From contig NW_020825442.1 of NCBI RefSeq assembly GCF_003286085.1, positions 248,001-312,000 on the forward strand: a stretch of 64,000 nucleotides of DNA. Direction: 5' to 3'. Shown here one piece after another: positions 20,037 to 30,215 of this stretch. Numbering within the stretch: the stretch's first letter is position 1; each line of letters begins with the position of its first letter. Source of the stretch: Drosophila persimilis. Lineage: Eukaryota; Arthropoda; Insecta; Diptera; Drosophilidae. Below the pieces are notes generated by a model. That model saw nothing but the letters and a program-made list of their open reading frames with translations, was not told where the DNA came from and searched no databases. The position numbers and the translations under genes are program-made.

Positions 20037-20568
20037 AGTTAACGTACCCAATTCCATTGAGCTCTTATACGAGTTGTAAACAATCTTTGGTTTTCCAAAA
20101 CGAAAACAATTTCAATCTTGGGCCTCCGCCTAATTGATTTCTAAGATGTACAATCTCAAGCGCCCCCGCCGCAATCCCATTCTTTGACACTCGCCTAAAT
20201 GGAAAACCAATGTTTGCCCACACCCGGCTTCTCATAAACAATCTCACTCCCGGCTTTCTGCAGATCCTGCACTTTAGGCCTTTTACAGTTCTCTCTTTGG
20301 ATGACGAAATCTAATACTCGGGATGGCGAAATCAATTGAAATGTTTATAGAAAAACGATTCCCGAAAGGGATCAACGATGCAAAGATCAGAAAGTTCAAA
20401 GCAGTCTTGATCCAGCAGCGACACCGCAAAGTCTAGCTAAATATTAAGATCGCGCAATCCCTTGGCCCGGAATTCCTTTGTGACCCTCTACTTAAATCTA
20501 TATCAGTGAAGTTCGAAGTAAAATAAAAACTTTTTAAAAACACAATCCGCTACCGCAGTTGTTTAATT
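20037..20568 (+). repeat. 3' LTR
   Basis: 532 bp, apparently identical to the 5' LTR, followed directly by the TGCA target duplication at 20569-20572. Confidence 0.92.
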
Positions 20569-20769
20569 TGCATATGTATGTACATAAGATATTTTATAAT
20601 TGAATTAGAAAATTTATGGGTATTGTCCATGAGAGTATTCAAGGTGCGACCGGCATCTAAATTTGTACTTTGCAGATTCCCGTCGGAAAGCGCGCGATTG
20701 ACAATTGATTTGAAATATATGTAAAACCAATTCCATTTATATTTATGCATATTTATTTAAGTATAATTT

Positions 20770-21310
20770 GTTTGCATAATTTGTATAATTTATAATCAAC
20801 CTGTTTAAAATAAGGAAATAAATGTGTAATTATATTATTGTAATATTTTATATTTTGTGGTATAAATCAAACAAATAACAAATAAGCTTTTATTTTGTTT
20901 CCCGCGCCCTAGTGTACCATACCCCCACCCCCTGCCCATTCTTCATTTATTTTGTGGCGGTAGGTCAGTCCATCAAAAGACCCGAAACAAGAACCAAACT
21001 CAAATTTCAGTTCTAGCGGCCAGCAATAGTAAACACACACACGCAAAGTACGTGAGAATGCATGTGCACCCATACACTAAAACATGCTGGTGGCAAAACA
21101 GATCAGACCTGAGAGAGTTCAAAAAATCTGAAAAAACATACAATCACATATTTTTGTCGAAACATATTGCGTGTGTACTAACACATGCAAAGATGTTCTC
21201 TCTGCGCTCTCTCACTCATGATGACGTCACTCTGGGGTACGGATAGCGCAAGTCGGTGTGTGACACTTTCGTTGTATGAACTGGCACATCTATATACTGT
21301 ATGGTTAGTG
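20770..21310 (-). repeat. right 541-bp terminal inverted repeat of the foldback element
   Basis: The mirror of 11692-12232, ending TATACTGTATGGTTAGTG. The second copy of the 7-bp target duplication (GGTTGGT) follows at 21311-21317. Confidence 0.9.
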
Positions 21311-21437
21311 GGTTGGTGCAGCAGTATATCGGCGCCGATGTATCGCTTCTGTTTGGGAAAGATCGCTATCGACAGCAGCTCTGAGTTTGTTTACCACGCA
21401 CGTGCTGTGGCCTAAATTGTTATTAAATTTACTTAAA

Positions 21438-22724
21438 ATGGACAGTGAAGCAGATGATTATGAGCTGACCGGCTCCGAGCAGGAGTATGATGAAGATGAG
21501 CGCGAGATCCTGGAAGACCTGCGCAAGCAGCGTAACAAGCGCAAGCAAGACGCATCTGCACCACAGGAGATTTTAGCATTCAGCGATGAAGATGAGGAGG
21601 AGGATGACAATGTTGCTGACCTGATGCGCGACAGCGACATCGAAGGGGCCGACGATGATGATGCCCACTTGCCTAACACCATGGACTGGGGCACCAGGCG
21701 AAGCACCTACTACAACACAGACTTTGTGGACCCCGACTACAGCAGCTACAACGCCCAGGAGGAGGAGGAGGCTAAGGCCGAGGAAGAGGAGGCCAAAAAG
21801 ATTCAGCTGCGCCTGGCCAAGCGATTTAGCGAGGCTGACTTCCAGCTAGACGATGTGCCTGCTGCCATCAGTGACGAAGAGGTGGACGGCGATGTTGCCA
21901 AATCTGGCATCAAGGTTACCGCCGATCTGACAGGTCTCACGGGGCGCGAGCGCCTGCAGCTGCTACAGAAGGACTCGCCCGAGTTCCTCGGCCTCACCCA
22001 GGACTTCCATCTGCATTTGGGCGAGGTTCAACAGCTGATTACGCCCGTGCTCAACTACGTGCGCAACCATCAAGTGCCCATGGTGCCGGCCCTGGAGTTC
22101 GCCAGTGTCTACCACAACGTCCTGGCCACCTACTGCTCCAACGTGTCCTACTACCTGCTGCTCAAGGCCAGGCGCAGCAATGTCAAGCTGCATCCCGTGA
22201 TAAAACGTCTCGTGCAACTGAAGCAGCTGCGTGAGCAACTGACGTCACGCTATGACACGTACATCAAGCCCCAGCTGGAGGCCCTGCTCGAACGCATCCA
22301 GGATGGTGATGCCTTCACAGTCCTCGATGTGGCTCAGCGCAAGGCCAAACTACAGATCCTCAACAAATTCGAGCAGAGAAACGAAAAGGAGAACGGCACA
22401 GCGACAGCTGAAGACATAAGTGGTGACAGCAGCGACGACGAAGACGCTCAGCTGATGCCTGACCAACAGGACGATGATGAGGACCCTGAAGCCGAAGCTG
22501 TGCGCCGCGGCATCACGTATCAAATGGCCAAAAACAAGGGACTCACCCCACATCGCAAGAAGGAGCTGCGCAATCCCCGTGTAAAGCATCGCGGCAAATA
22601 CCGCAAGGCACTCATCCGACGCAAGGGCGCCGTTCGTGCTGTACGCAAGGAGACGCAACGCTATGGCGGCGAAATGTCTGGCATTAAGGCCACCGTAACC
22701 AAGAGCGTCAAATTCCGCACATAA
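21438..22724 (+). CDS. Sas10: Sas10/Utp3, SSU processome protein
   Basis: A single exon of 428 residues from MDSEADDYELTGSE. Acidic N-terminal half (EEDDNVADLMRDSDIEGADDDD), then a Sas10/Utp3/C1D-type domain (about 170-320, SPEFLGLTQDFHLHLGEVQ onwards), and the diagnostic basic Sas10 C-terminus: RGITYQMAKNKGLTPHRKK, ELRNPRVKHRGKYRKALIRRKGA and SGIKATVTKSVKFR. The family protein belongs to the U3 snoRNP/90S pre-ribosome in the nucleolus. The start at 21438 is preferred over an in-frame ATG at 21387 because family similarity begins with the acidic MDSEAD. The poly(A) signal AATAAA (22724-22729) shares one base with the stop codon. The gene converges on Rnp4F, 289 bp away. Confidence 0.94.
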   Translation: MDSEADDYELTGSEQEYDEDEREILEDLRKQRNKRKQDASAPQEILAFSDEDEEEDDNVADLMRDSDIEGADDDDAHLPNTMDWGTRRSTYYNTDFVDPDYSSYNAQEEEEAKAEEEEAKKIQLRLAKRFSEADFQLDDVPAAISDEEVDGDVAKSGIKVTADLTGLTGRERLQLLQKDSPEFLGLTQDFHLHLGEVQQLITPVLNYVRNHQVPMVPALEFASVYHNVLATYCSNVSYYLLLKARRSNVKLHPVIKRLVQLKQLREQLTSRYDTYIKPQLEALLERIQDGDAFTVLDVAQRKAKLQILNKFEQRNEKENGTATAEDISGDSSDDEDAQLMPDQQDDDEDPEAEAVRRGITYQMAKNKGLTPHRKKELRNPRVKHRGKYRKALIRRKGAVRAVRKETQRYGGEMSGIKATVTKSVKFRT

Positions 22725-23013
22725 ATAAAGAACATGCCATTGCTATTCCACATTTTGTACATTTATTTACTTTGTTTCATTCATAAACTGCTGTGCGGCA
22801 TATGCCGGAAATGGTGGGTGGGGAACAACATTAAAGCACGTCCGTACGCATGGCGTATAATTGTGTGGCGGGTGTGCGGGCGCGGAGAAGGTTTCCTTGC
22901 CCTCCTACAATTAGAAAAAAAAAAAAAGAAAACAAAAAATCGTCACAGACGCGCCTGTTCTAGAAAACAAATTAAACTTAAAGTAATTCTAATTAAAGTT
23001 CTAGTTTCATTTT
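22725..23013. other. convergent 3' region of Sas10 and Rnp4F
   Basis: This 289-bp interval has AATAAA for Sas10 on the plus strand at 22724-22729 and AATAAA on the minus strand at 22767-22762, suitable for Rnp4F. If both are used, the two mRNAs would end within a few bases of each other or overlap. A long A-run at 22915-22940 is also present. Confidence 0.55.
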
Positions 23014-25764
23014 TCAGCCTAGTAGTTTACGAAAATCTTCGTTGGACTTGGGCTTCTCTGGCGATGTTAATGGTGTATTGCAGGAATCTGGGTTTGTAGC
23101 TGGGGCTATAGCTGTGGCTTTGTCCCCATCTTTCATATCCACATCCTCTGTCTTGGTGGCCGCATCTGCCTCGTTATCAAGCGACAGCACCTTGCGACGC
23201 TTAGTGGCCAGCATCTCACGGGTCACAATACTCGGTATTAGCGATGTGGCCACACGACGTTTGGCTGTCGTGATGTTCGAGGTCTTTGGTGGGGGATCAG
23301 AAATGGCAACAGATAGCTGGTGGAGGCAATGATTAGATTTCTGCAAGCTCTTTTGTTCCTTGGGAGAATATTTTCTTACCACAGATCCGTTCAGATTATG
23401 GCCATTCAATTGTTCAACAGCCTTCTGGGCTGATTCAGCCTGCTCGTATTCAATGTAAGCAATGTTTTTGCGTGTCTTGTACTGTCGGCTGCCGATTGGT
23501 AGCTTTTTCTGGACTATGCGAACATCCTTCAACGTGCCACAGGTGGCAAAGAGTTCGTTAAGAGTTTCAGTTGTCGCATTTGGCAGTATGTTCTTAACAA
23601 ACAGTTTGGTTTTTTCGAGTTCCGCTGAAATCAAACATAATATATGTAGTTTATATATTCTTACGTTTCTTTCTTTTGTTACTCACTTGAGTACTTGAGA
23701 CCTGAGACTGGTGGTGCTGCTGTGGCACGAGGTGCTGCTGTGGCGCGTGGTGCTGCTGTTGTGGCGCGTGGCGGCACTGCTGCTTTGGCGCGTGGTGCTG
23801 CTGTGGCACGTACTGATGCTTGGGCTCGCAATGGTGGCTGAGACGTCCTGTACGGTTTTCTCTCTCTTAGTTGCTCGCGGGCATGCTGCTGGTATCTGTG
23901 AATGCCATAGTTGCGCTCTGCCGGCAGTTTTATCTTCTGGCATGTGGTTATGGACTTGTAGTCCCCATGGCAGCGCTCGTAGCGACGATATTGTTCGAGA
24001 ACAAAATTACCATCCTTCAGGAAACGCTGCTTCAGGGCCAAATTCAGAACATCGCGACAACGAACACCGCCATTAAACTGCGACTCCATTTGGGCCCACG
24101 TCATCCAAAGGTAACCGCTCTGCTGACTTTTATCGAAAGCTGCGCAAAAGAAAAATGTAAACATTTTTAGAAATACGAAGAAAAGTACTTGCAGGGCATT
24201 GCAGGGCAAGGCCAACAAAACAAGCGCTTACACATGATGTACTCCCAGATTTTGTAGCCCAGTGCTGGATTCTTAAATTTGGCATACTCCACTTGGGCAT
24301 ACAGCTGGAGCACCTCATAGCTGGTGTCGGCCTCCTCGCCGTACAAGTCGGAGAGTGTATTCCAGGCTCCATCGAATCTCTCACGCACGCGTGTGCACTG
24401 ATCGCTGTCCGATACATCGCACTGGCGTACCATAAACGCCAAGTAGTCCAAATGCAGCTCCACCGTCGCCTTTATGTTGACAGCCAGTCTGTGGAAGATA
24501 CCCTTCAGCACGTTATCCACCTCCTGAACGGTGTGTCCTTCGGTCTCCATTAAATGGATGAGCTTGTGGTTCACCAGCTTGCTGTATGTGCTCATCGCAG
24601 CGCGTTTGGCCAGATCCAGGGCGCTGCTGATCTGGTACCCGCCAGTGGGTCGCTTGACACTCTTGTTTGTGAAGTTTATGTAGTCGAGCCAAACTCGTTC
24701 GATTTGCGGAAAATGCGAGATGGTTATTTCAAATACCACGCAGGCCAAAGAATCACGAATCTCGTCGGTGTAGTCCATATTATTGATTTCCTCCAGTTGG
24801 AGAATGTGGACCGGGGTTAAGCGCTCCCAGTCGACGGGCTCACGCGGATCCTGTATGAGGGGGCTCAGCCATTTCTTGTATCGGTCCAAAAGCTCAACCA
24901 ACTCGGTGCACTTCTCTTCATCAGAGTTCCAGTTCATGCAGCGACTTTCCATCTCCGCTTTAAAAGCATCTGCTTGTTTGTCTGCATCTGGCGCAGAGGC
25001 CAAGAGTTCTCGCAGTTTTTCTATAAAAAAGGGATTCTCCAAAGAGTACTTGGACATCAGCGACGACCACAGCTTGATGTTGCTGCAGTTCTTCTGGCCA
25101 AGCAAATAGTTGCATATTAAATTGGCCAAATCGACATCTACAGGTGACAAATGACAAGATAAATAAGATGGCAAAAGGGGCGATTAAGTGCTGCTGCTGG
25201 GCTTACCATAATAGGAGTTCAAGGCTTCGGCGCAATCCTCCTGGAATGCAACATGCTCATCGGGAGAATGGGTCACCAGGAGACGGACGTGCAGGTATTT
25301 GCGCCATAATTCTGGTGGCATTATGGCAATCTTTTTGAACTGCACAGCAGCCTCCATAATCGAATCATATTCGTTCAGTTTGCTGCGGATAAAACAACAT
25401 TACAGTCATTATTGTGTAATTTCTTGCAATTAGTTATACGTACTAGGCTATCTCGCTCATCCGCATCACTTGGCGGTACGTCAAGTTACTATAACTCGAA
25501 AATTTGTCAAACTCTGCTTTCAGCTCCTGCTCCTGGTATTCGCTCATCGACTCGGAGTCGGTGTCGGAATCTGATTCCGAGCTTATTTCAATGGGAGCTA
25601 AGTTTACCAGTTCAACGGTGTTGGGAGTCTTGATGACATCGCCGGCATTTTGAGCCTGAAAAAATTTGTTCATGTTAATTTTCACAGGCGACTGGTGACT
25701 GGCGACTGGCGACTGGCGACCACAAGCATAAACCACTTACCACTTCAGGTACTTCACTATCCAT
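23014..25764 (-). CDS. Rnp4F: Rnp4F, SART3/Prp24-type U4/U6 snRNP assembly factor, apparently lacking RRM1
   Basis: Seven coding exons fit: 25764-25741, 25655-25444, 25382-25207, 25137-24232, 24139-23687, 23624-23380 and 23316-23014, for 772 residues. N-terminal acidic region, then HAT repeats (LWRKYLHVRLLVTHSPDEHV, VWLDYINFTNKS, VEYAKFKNPALGYKIWEY, YLWMTWAQ). One RRM follows (KLFVKNILPNATTETLNELF, NIAYIEYEQAESAQKAVEQL) and a C-terminal NEDFRKLLG, matching the LSm-binding tail of SART3. SART3 normally has two RRMs. The remaining one, with its KYSTELEKTK lead-in, corresponds to RRM2. In place of RRM1 there is an Ala/Arg/Pro low-complexity stretch (ATAAPRATAAP) at the end of exon 5. Introns are short, and one of 63 nt lies in frame without a stop. 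Upstream, a DRE is at 25950. Confidence 0.9.
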
Positions 25765-26649
25765 TTTAACAAATTCTTTTCTTTTATGATAGCTTTATAT
25801 GCAGCCTTGATGAAGCAGAAATTATTTTTTACGCGCGAATAATCTGGATAATAATTTGCGGCGTCGGGGAAAAGAATTACACGGTAACTACACATTTGCT
25901 ACATAATGGGAGGAAAAATGGTCACCCTGGAAAGAAGTATGGATTAGTATATCGATAGTCCCGAGATTTTAAACTTATTGCCCTGAATCGGTATTTTTTA
26001 CTCCAATATCGGCTGTTACCATCATGTGTGAAATAACGCATGTTATTTATAGCTAGTATATTTCAATGAAAAAATGGTTTCAAAGTTATTATTATCGACT
26101 CTACCATATTGTTAATTAAATAATTAGCTATTAATACAATATGTCTTCTTATCGATGTATTAAAATGCTCAAAGAACTTGATATATTGACCATAGAAAAA
26201 ACACAGTTTACTCGAATTTTTTAGAACACATTCAATTTTATAAAACGCTATACTGCCACTTCACTTCACTGCAATGAGAAAAGGATGGGATGCAGTGTGA
26301 GCGAGAGAAATAAGAAATAAGGTTATCTCTGTCTACAATTATTCAGTCAGCAAAGTCTGTAATTACATCAATAATTTTGTATGGTCGCACTAGGCAGTTT
26401 TTCGAGCAGAAAGCATTATGGCCACACTGCTCCCGCTCTGCACTTTCTATATATTGCCCCTATATTTCCCTACTCTCGCGAATTAATTTGTTTGTGTTCT
26501 CGTAAACGTCCGCGTCGTCACGTCGCTAAACAGCAACAACACACAAGCACAAACAACGAAGATATCAACGACGCAGTTGTGATTTGGAAATGTTATTGCT
26601 CCAGTAAAGTGCAACCACAAGCGGAAAAACTAACAACTAACAACAAAAC
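25765..26649. promoter_or_regulatory. divergent promoter region, Rnp4F and phosphatase locus
   Basis: About 885 bp between divergent starts. A perfect TATCGATA DRE lies at 25950-25957, close to Rnp4F. The side near the phosphatase has an untranslated leader rich in CAACAACA. No further gene is seen. Confidence 0.45.
25950..25957. promoter_or_regulatory. DRE (TATCGATA)
   Basis: A perfect palindromic DREF element 186 bp upstream of the Rnp4F start codon. Confidence 0.5.
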
Positions 26650-26800
26650 ATGGAGTCCTTGCAACACCTGCTGCTGCTGACGTCTCTACTCCTGGTGGCC
26701 GGCGGCGGCATTGGCTTCATCCCCCAAGTGGTGGGGGCTGATCAGGAGGAGGTCAGCATTGTCCACTACCAGCCGGAGCAAGTGCATCTGGCCTTTGGCG
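26650..26800 (+). CDS. shared leader exon of the purple acid phosphatase locus
   Basis: A 151-nt coding exon starts MESLQHLLLLTSLLLVAGG, a clear signal peptide. It ends in the start of the N-terminal fibronectin-like domain (YQPEQVHLAFG) at a GTGAGT donor in phase 1. No other exon with a signal peptide and this QVHL motif is seen anywhere between here and 34955. It therefore appears to serve all three downstream bodies, each of which opens with a phase-1 acceptor. Confidence 0.85.
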
Positions 26801-27591
26801 GTGAGTCTTTCATTATATAAAATGCCTTTTTATGTTCGTGCATTTGTTTATCTGTGAGAATGAGTGTGTGTGCATGCATGCATAATGTGTCCAAATGAAC
26901 AGCGCTTTCTCACCCATCGACTGTACAATCCCAGCACAAAATATTGCAAGCAAATCAAATCGCGCACTGGTTCCCTCCACTCCCAACCCCAATCCCAAGG
27001 GCGGGGGAACGTTCCAGTTGCTACAGCTCCACCCATCGCCACATGCATGTCAATCGCCCCCAAGTGGAGCAAAGGCAGACTGATGGACGACTGCACTCAG
27101 GGGAACTGTTGGCTAATTGTAATAATTATCAGTACAGATTACGCATTCGATTTCGTTTTGGGGGGAAAAACTCGTCTTGAATCTCCTGCAGCTGTCATAG
27201 CTGTACTCTCTTTTAAAGATAACCGCCCAAGTAAACATATTGGGAAAACAAATACTATTTCCAAATTTAGAACTCGGACCTGAAACGTGTGTGTGATGTG
27301 GGGCTAACCCCTATTATTATAGCGATAAGGGCGTAATCTGAGCAGCTTTTGTGCGCTAGTTTCTGTGGAACCGAATGCGATAAGAAAACCATAACAAAAG
27401 AGCTAGGGAACAAAGCAAACAAAAACAAAAAAACAAGAGAAATTAATCAGCAACGACATTTGATCTTGAATGCCTCTGATGCACTTTTTGAAACGAATAC
27501 CGAACCAAACCCCCTTTTTGGCCAAAAACGAAATTGCTCAAGTTTGTTTCTCTCTTCTGCATTCCCACATTCTTGGCTTCAACCTCGCCAG

Positions 27592-28963
27592 AGCGCACCG
27601 CAAGCGAGATGGTTGTCACCTGGTCAACGCGCAGCTTGCCGCCGGATACGGCCAGCGTTGTCGAGTACGGACTGATAGTGGCCGGACAGGCACCCTCCAG
27701 GCTCAATCAGCGTGCCCAAGGCACGGCCACCAGGTTCGTGGATGGCGGCCGTAAGCACTCCACGCAGTTTATCCACAGGGTATGCGTTTAGATCTGTACA
27801 GCGAGCGGAGTCCGAGCGAGACACTCATCCACCCTGCTCTCATTGCCTCCACTTAGGTGACGCTTAGCCAGCTGGAGGCGAACTCCTCCTATGCCTATCA
27901 CTGCGGCAGCGCCCTCGGCTGGTCGGCCGTCTATCAGTTTCGAACGGTACCCGACGCCGACGCGGACTGGTCGCCCTCGCTGGCCATCTACGGGGACATG
28001 GGAAACGAGAATGCCCAGTCGCTGGCCCGTCTGCAGCAGGAGACGCAGCAGGGAATGTACGATGCCATCATTCATGTGGGTGACTTTGCCTACGACATGA
28101 ACACGAAGGAGGCGCGCGTCGGGGATGAGTTTATGCGGCAGATCGAGACAGTGGCCGCCTACCTACCTTACATGGTGGTGCCGGGCAACCACGAAGAAAA
28201 GTTGTGAGTAGTCGGTGGAGGTGTGTAGGAAAGGTCTAATACTGTGTGGTTTCCGTGCAGCAATTTCTCCAACTATCGAGCCCGATTCAGCATGCCGGGT
28301 GGGACGGAGAACATGTTCTACAGTTTCGATCTGGGGCCCGTGCACTTCATCGGCATCTCGACGGAGGTCTACTACTTTATGAATTACGGCGTCAAGAGCC
28401 TGGTCTTTCAGTACGAATGGCTAAGGAGGGACCTGGAGCAGGCCAATCTGCCTGAGAATCGCTCGAAGCGTCCGTGGATCATCATCTATGGCCATCGGCC
28501 CATGTACTGCAGCAACGAAAACGACAACGACTGCACCCACTCGGAGACCCTCACCAGAGTTGGCTGGCCCTTTGTCCACATGTTCGGACTGGAGCCGCTC
28601 CTCTATGAATTTGGCGTGGATGTTGCCATCTGGGCCCACGAGCATTCGTACGAGCGTCTGTGGCCCATTTACGATTACGAGGTGCGCAATGGAACGCTCC
28701 AGGGCTCGCCCTACGAGAATCCCGGTGCGCCGGTCCATATTGTGACGGGTTCGGCCGGGTGCAATGAGGGACGTGAGCCGTTCAAGGGTAAAATACCCGA
28801 ATGGAGTGCCTTCCACAGCCAGGACTATGGCTATACCCGCCTCAAGGCCCACAATCGCACCCACTTGCACTTCGAGCAGGTCTCCGACGACCAGAACGGA
28901 GCCATCATAGATCAATTCTGGCTAATCAAATCTCATCACGGCAGCTATCAGAATCAGAACTGA
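27592..28963 (+). CDS. purple acid phosphatase body 1
   Basis: Exons 27592-27779, 27857-28203 and 28261-28963. Joined to the leader exon they give 462 residues in frame. Starts ERTASEMVVTWSTR (fibronectin-like domain), then the metallophosphatase core: IYGDMG, HVGDFAYD, GNHEE, YGHRPMYCSN and WAHEHSYERLWP, which are the five ligand blocks for the Fe/Zn pair of this family. GAPVHIVTGSAGCNEGREPF and a C-terminal HLHFEQVSDD region close the domain. A secreted or lysosomal phosphomonoesterase is expected. The D. melanogaster counterpart is probably CG1637 (from memory). An alternative view is a separate gene, but then bodies 2 and 3 would lack signal peptides. Confidence 0.9.
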
Positions 28964-30215
28964 GGCCCAGGCCAAACCAAGCTGAACGAGTCTCGGTCAA
29001 TCGGCAACCGGTAAAAACCGGAGCACCTGTAGCCACTGCAGGAACTGTAGAATTACTGGCAGTATTAGTAGCGCACATTCTCGATCACCACTTAGGAATT
29101 AGCTTTAGCAGACAGCGGTAACATTCCCCAGTCGAGCCCAGAACAAACAGCAAACTGTATTTTAATTAGACAATTCAATGGTTCAGCCATTTATGTGGAT
29201 ACTACTTTTGCAAGTGCATTTAATGTTAATACACATATAAGAATACAAACATATATTGTAAGAGCCCCGATACCCGCATTGAAATCGGAACAAGAGGTGG
29301 AGGGATCTATTTTGTATATTTCTATGTACTTTGTGAGCGCCAGCAGCTTTGTATTTTCAATGTCCGTTTGGTCTGTATGGCAGGAAAGGCATTTATGTAC
29401 CCCTATGTATATATGTATGTCTGCATATCCGTATCTTATAGAACAACGTTGGGCAGGCTTCTTGAAAGCCATTGAAAGCGATTTTTTGGCAATGAAATAT
29501 TTCGTTGCCTCGTTGCGAGCCTTTTATGATAGATATTTTTTACGAGACGATTTTAAGGCCACATATTCACTCGTTCTTCGTGTAGTCGTTCGCTAAACGC
29601 TCTTTTCTGAATCTTTTTGTACTCGTTTCCAAATCCGTTTTACGATTATTTTGTTTTTCTGTCGTGTAATGGATACTTTTACTTACAAAACGCTCGTTTT
29701 TAAGAGATAAATATTCAATAATGCTTGAAACAATTCTTCCAACATGTTTGGTAAACTATTTCTTGGTAAATTTAAGCTAAAATTGCCAAAAGAATGGAAG
29801 CATCAATCCTTTAAATTGCGAATTCTTTTGTATGTGCTTGTTTTGGACCGTTCTATTATAATTTTTTATTTTTTTACTTTATTTTAAATAGTTTATATTG
29901 TTTCCTACAGGCGAGGGCTCTTAGTAGAACTACTAGCAGTTCGATCGATTCCAGTGAAAGAGTAGAGTCTCCTCCCTACTTCGATCCACCGATTCCGAAT
30001 GGCGGGGCTTAACTTATGGTCGGATCTATACGACTATCGCTTGTTGTATCTCTGTGTACCTTTCTCTCATTAAACTGCTTTTATCAACCAAAAAAGAAAC
30101 AAAAACTGAACGGATTTGCCTTTGGGTAGGCTGTGGTGTGTGCTTGTGCGTGTGCGTGTATGTTTGAGTGTGGATCAAAGTTAATCTCGGTTTGCCGTGT
30201 GCTCCGCCCCTGCAG
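28964..30215 (+). other. spacer between phosphatase bodies 1 and 2
   Basis: 1.25 kb of AT-rich sequence that I read as 3' UTR of the body 1 transcript and intron of longer ones. No exon with a signal peptide or the QVHL segment is visible. A 133-codon open frame at 29195-29596 has no recognisable features. Confidence 0.5.

Larger units (their letters stand above)
12712..20568 (+). mobile_element. gypsy-type errantivirus (LTR retrotransposon with gag, pol and env), 7857 bp
   Basis: A structurally complete element: 532-bp LTRs starting AGTTAAC and ending TTTAATT, a tRNA-Lys-type primer binding site, gag, pol by -1 frameshifting, an env frame broken once, a polypurine tract and 4-bp target duplications. 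The two LTRs look identical by eye, which implies a recent insertion. Env and YR-rich target choice place it with insect errantiviruses (gypsy, 17.6, 297, ZAM and Idefix group). The exact family is not determined. Confidence 0.93.
11692..21310. mobile_element. Galileo-like foldback DNA transposon interrupted by an errantivirus
   Basis: Two inverted arms of 541 bp (11692-12232 and 20770-21310) match throughout as far as I can compare by eye. They begin CACTAACCATACAG and are flanked by a 7-bp direct duplication. Excluding the nested errantivirus and its target duplication, the element is about 1.76 kb. The interior (12233-12711 and 20573-20769) has no transposase, so it is non-autonomous. Very long inverted termini with CACTA-type ends and 7-bp duplications fit Galileo, a foldback-like P-superfamily element of Drosophila. 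The assignment is from these structural features, not a sequence match. The element lies 121 bp upstream of the Sas10 start codon. Confidence 0.75.
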
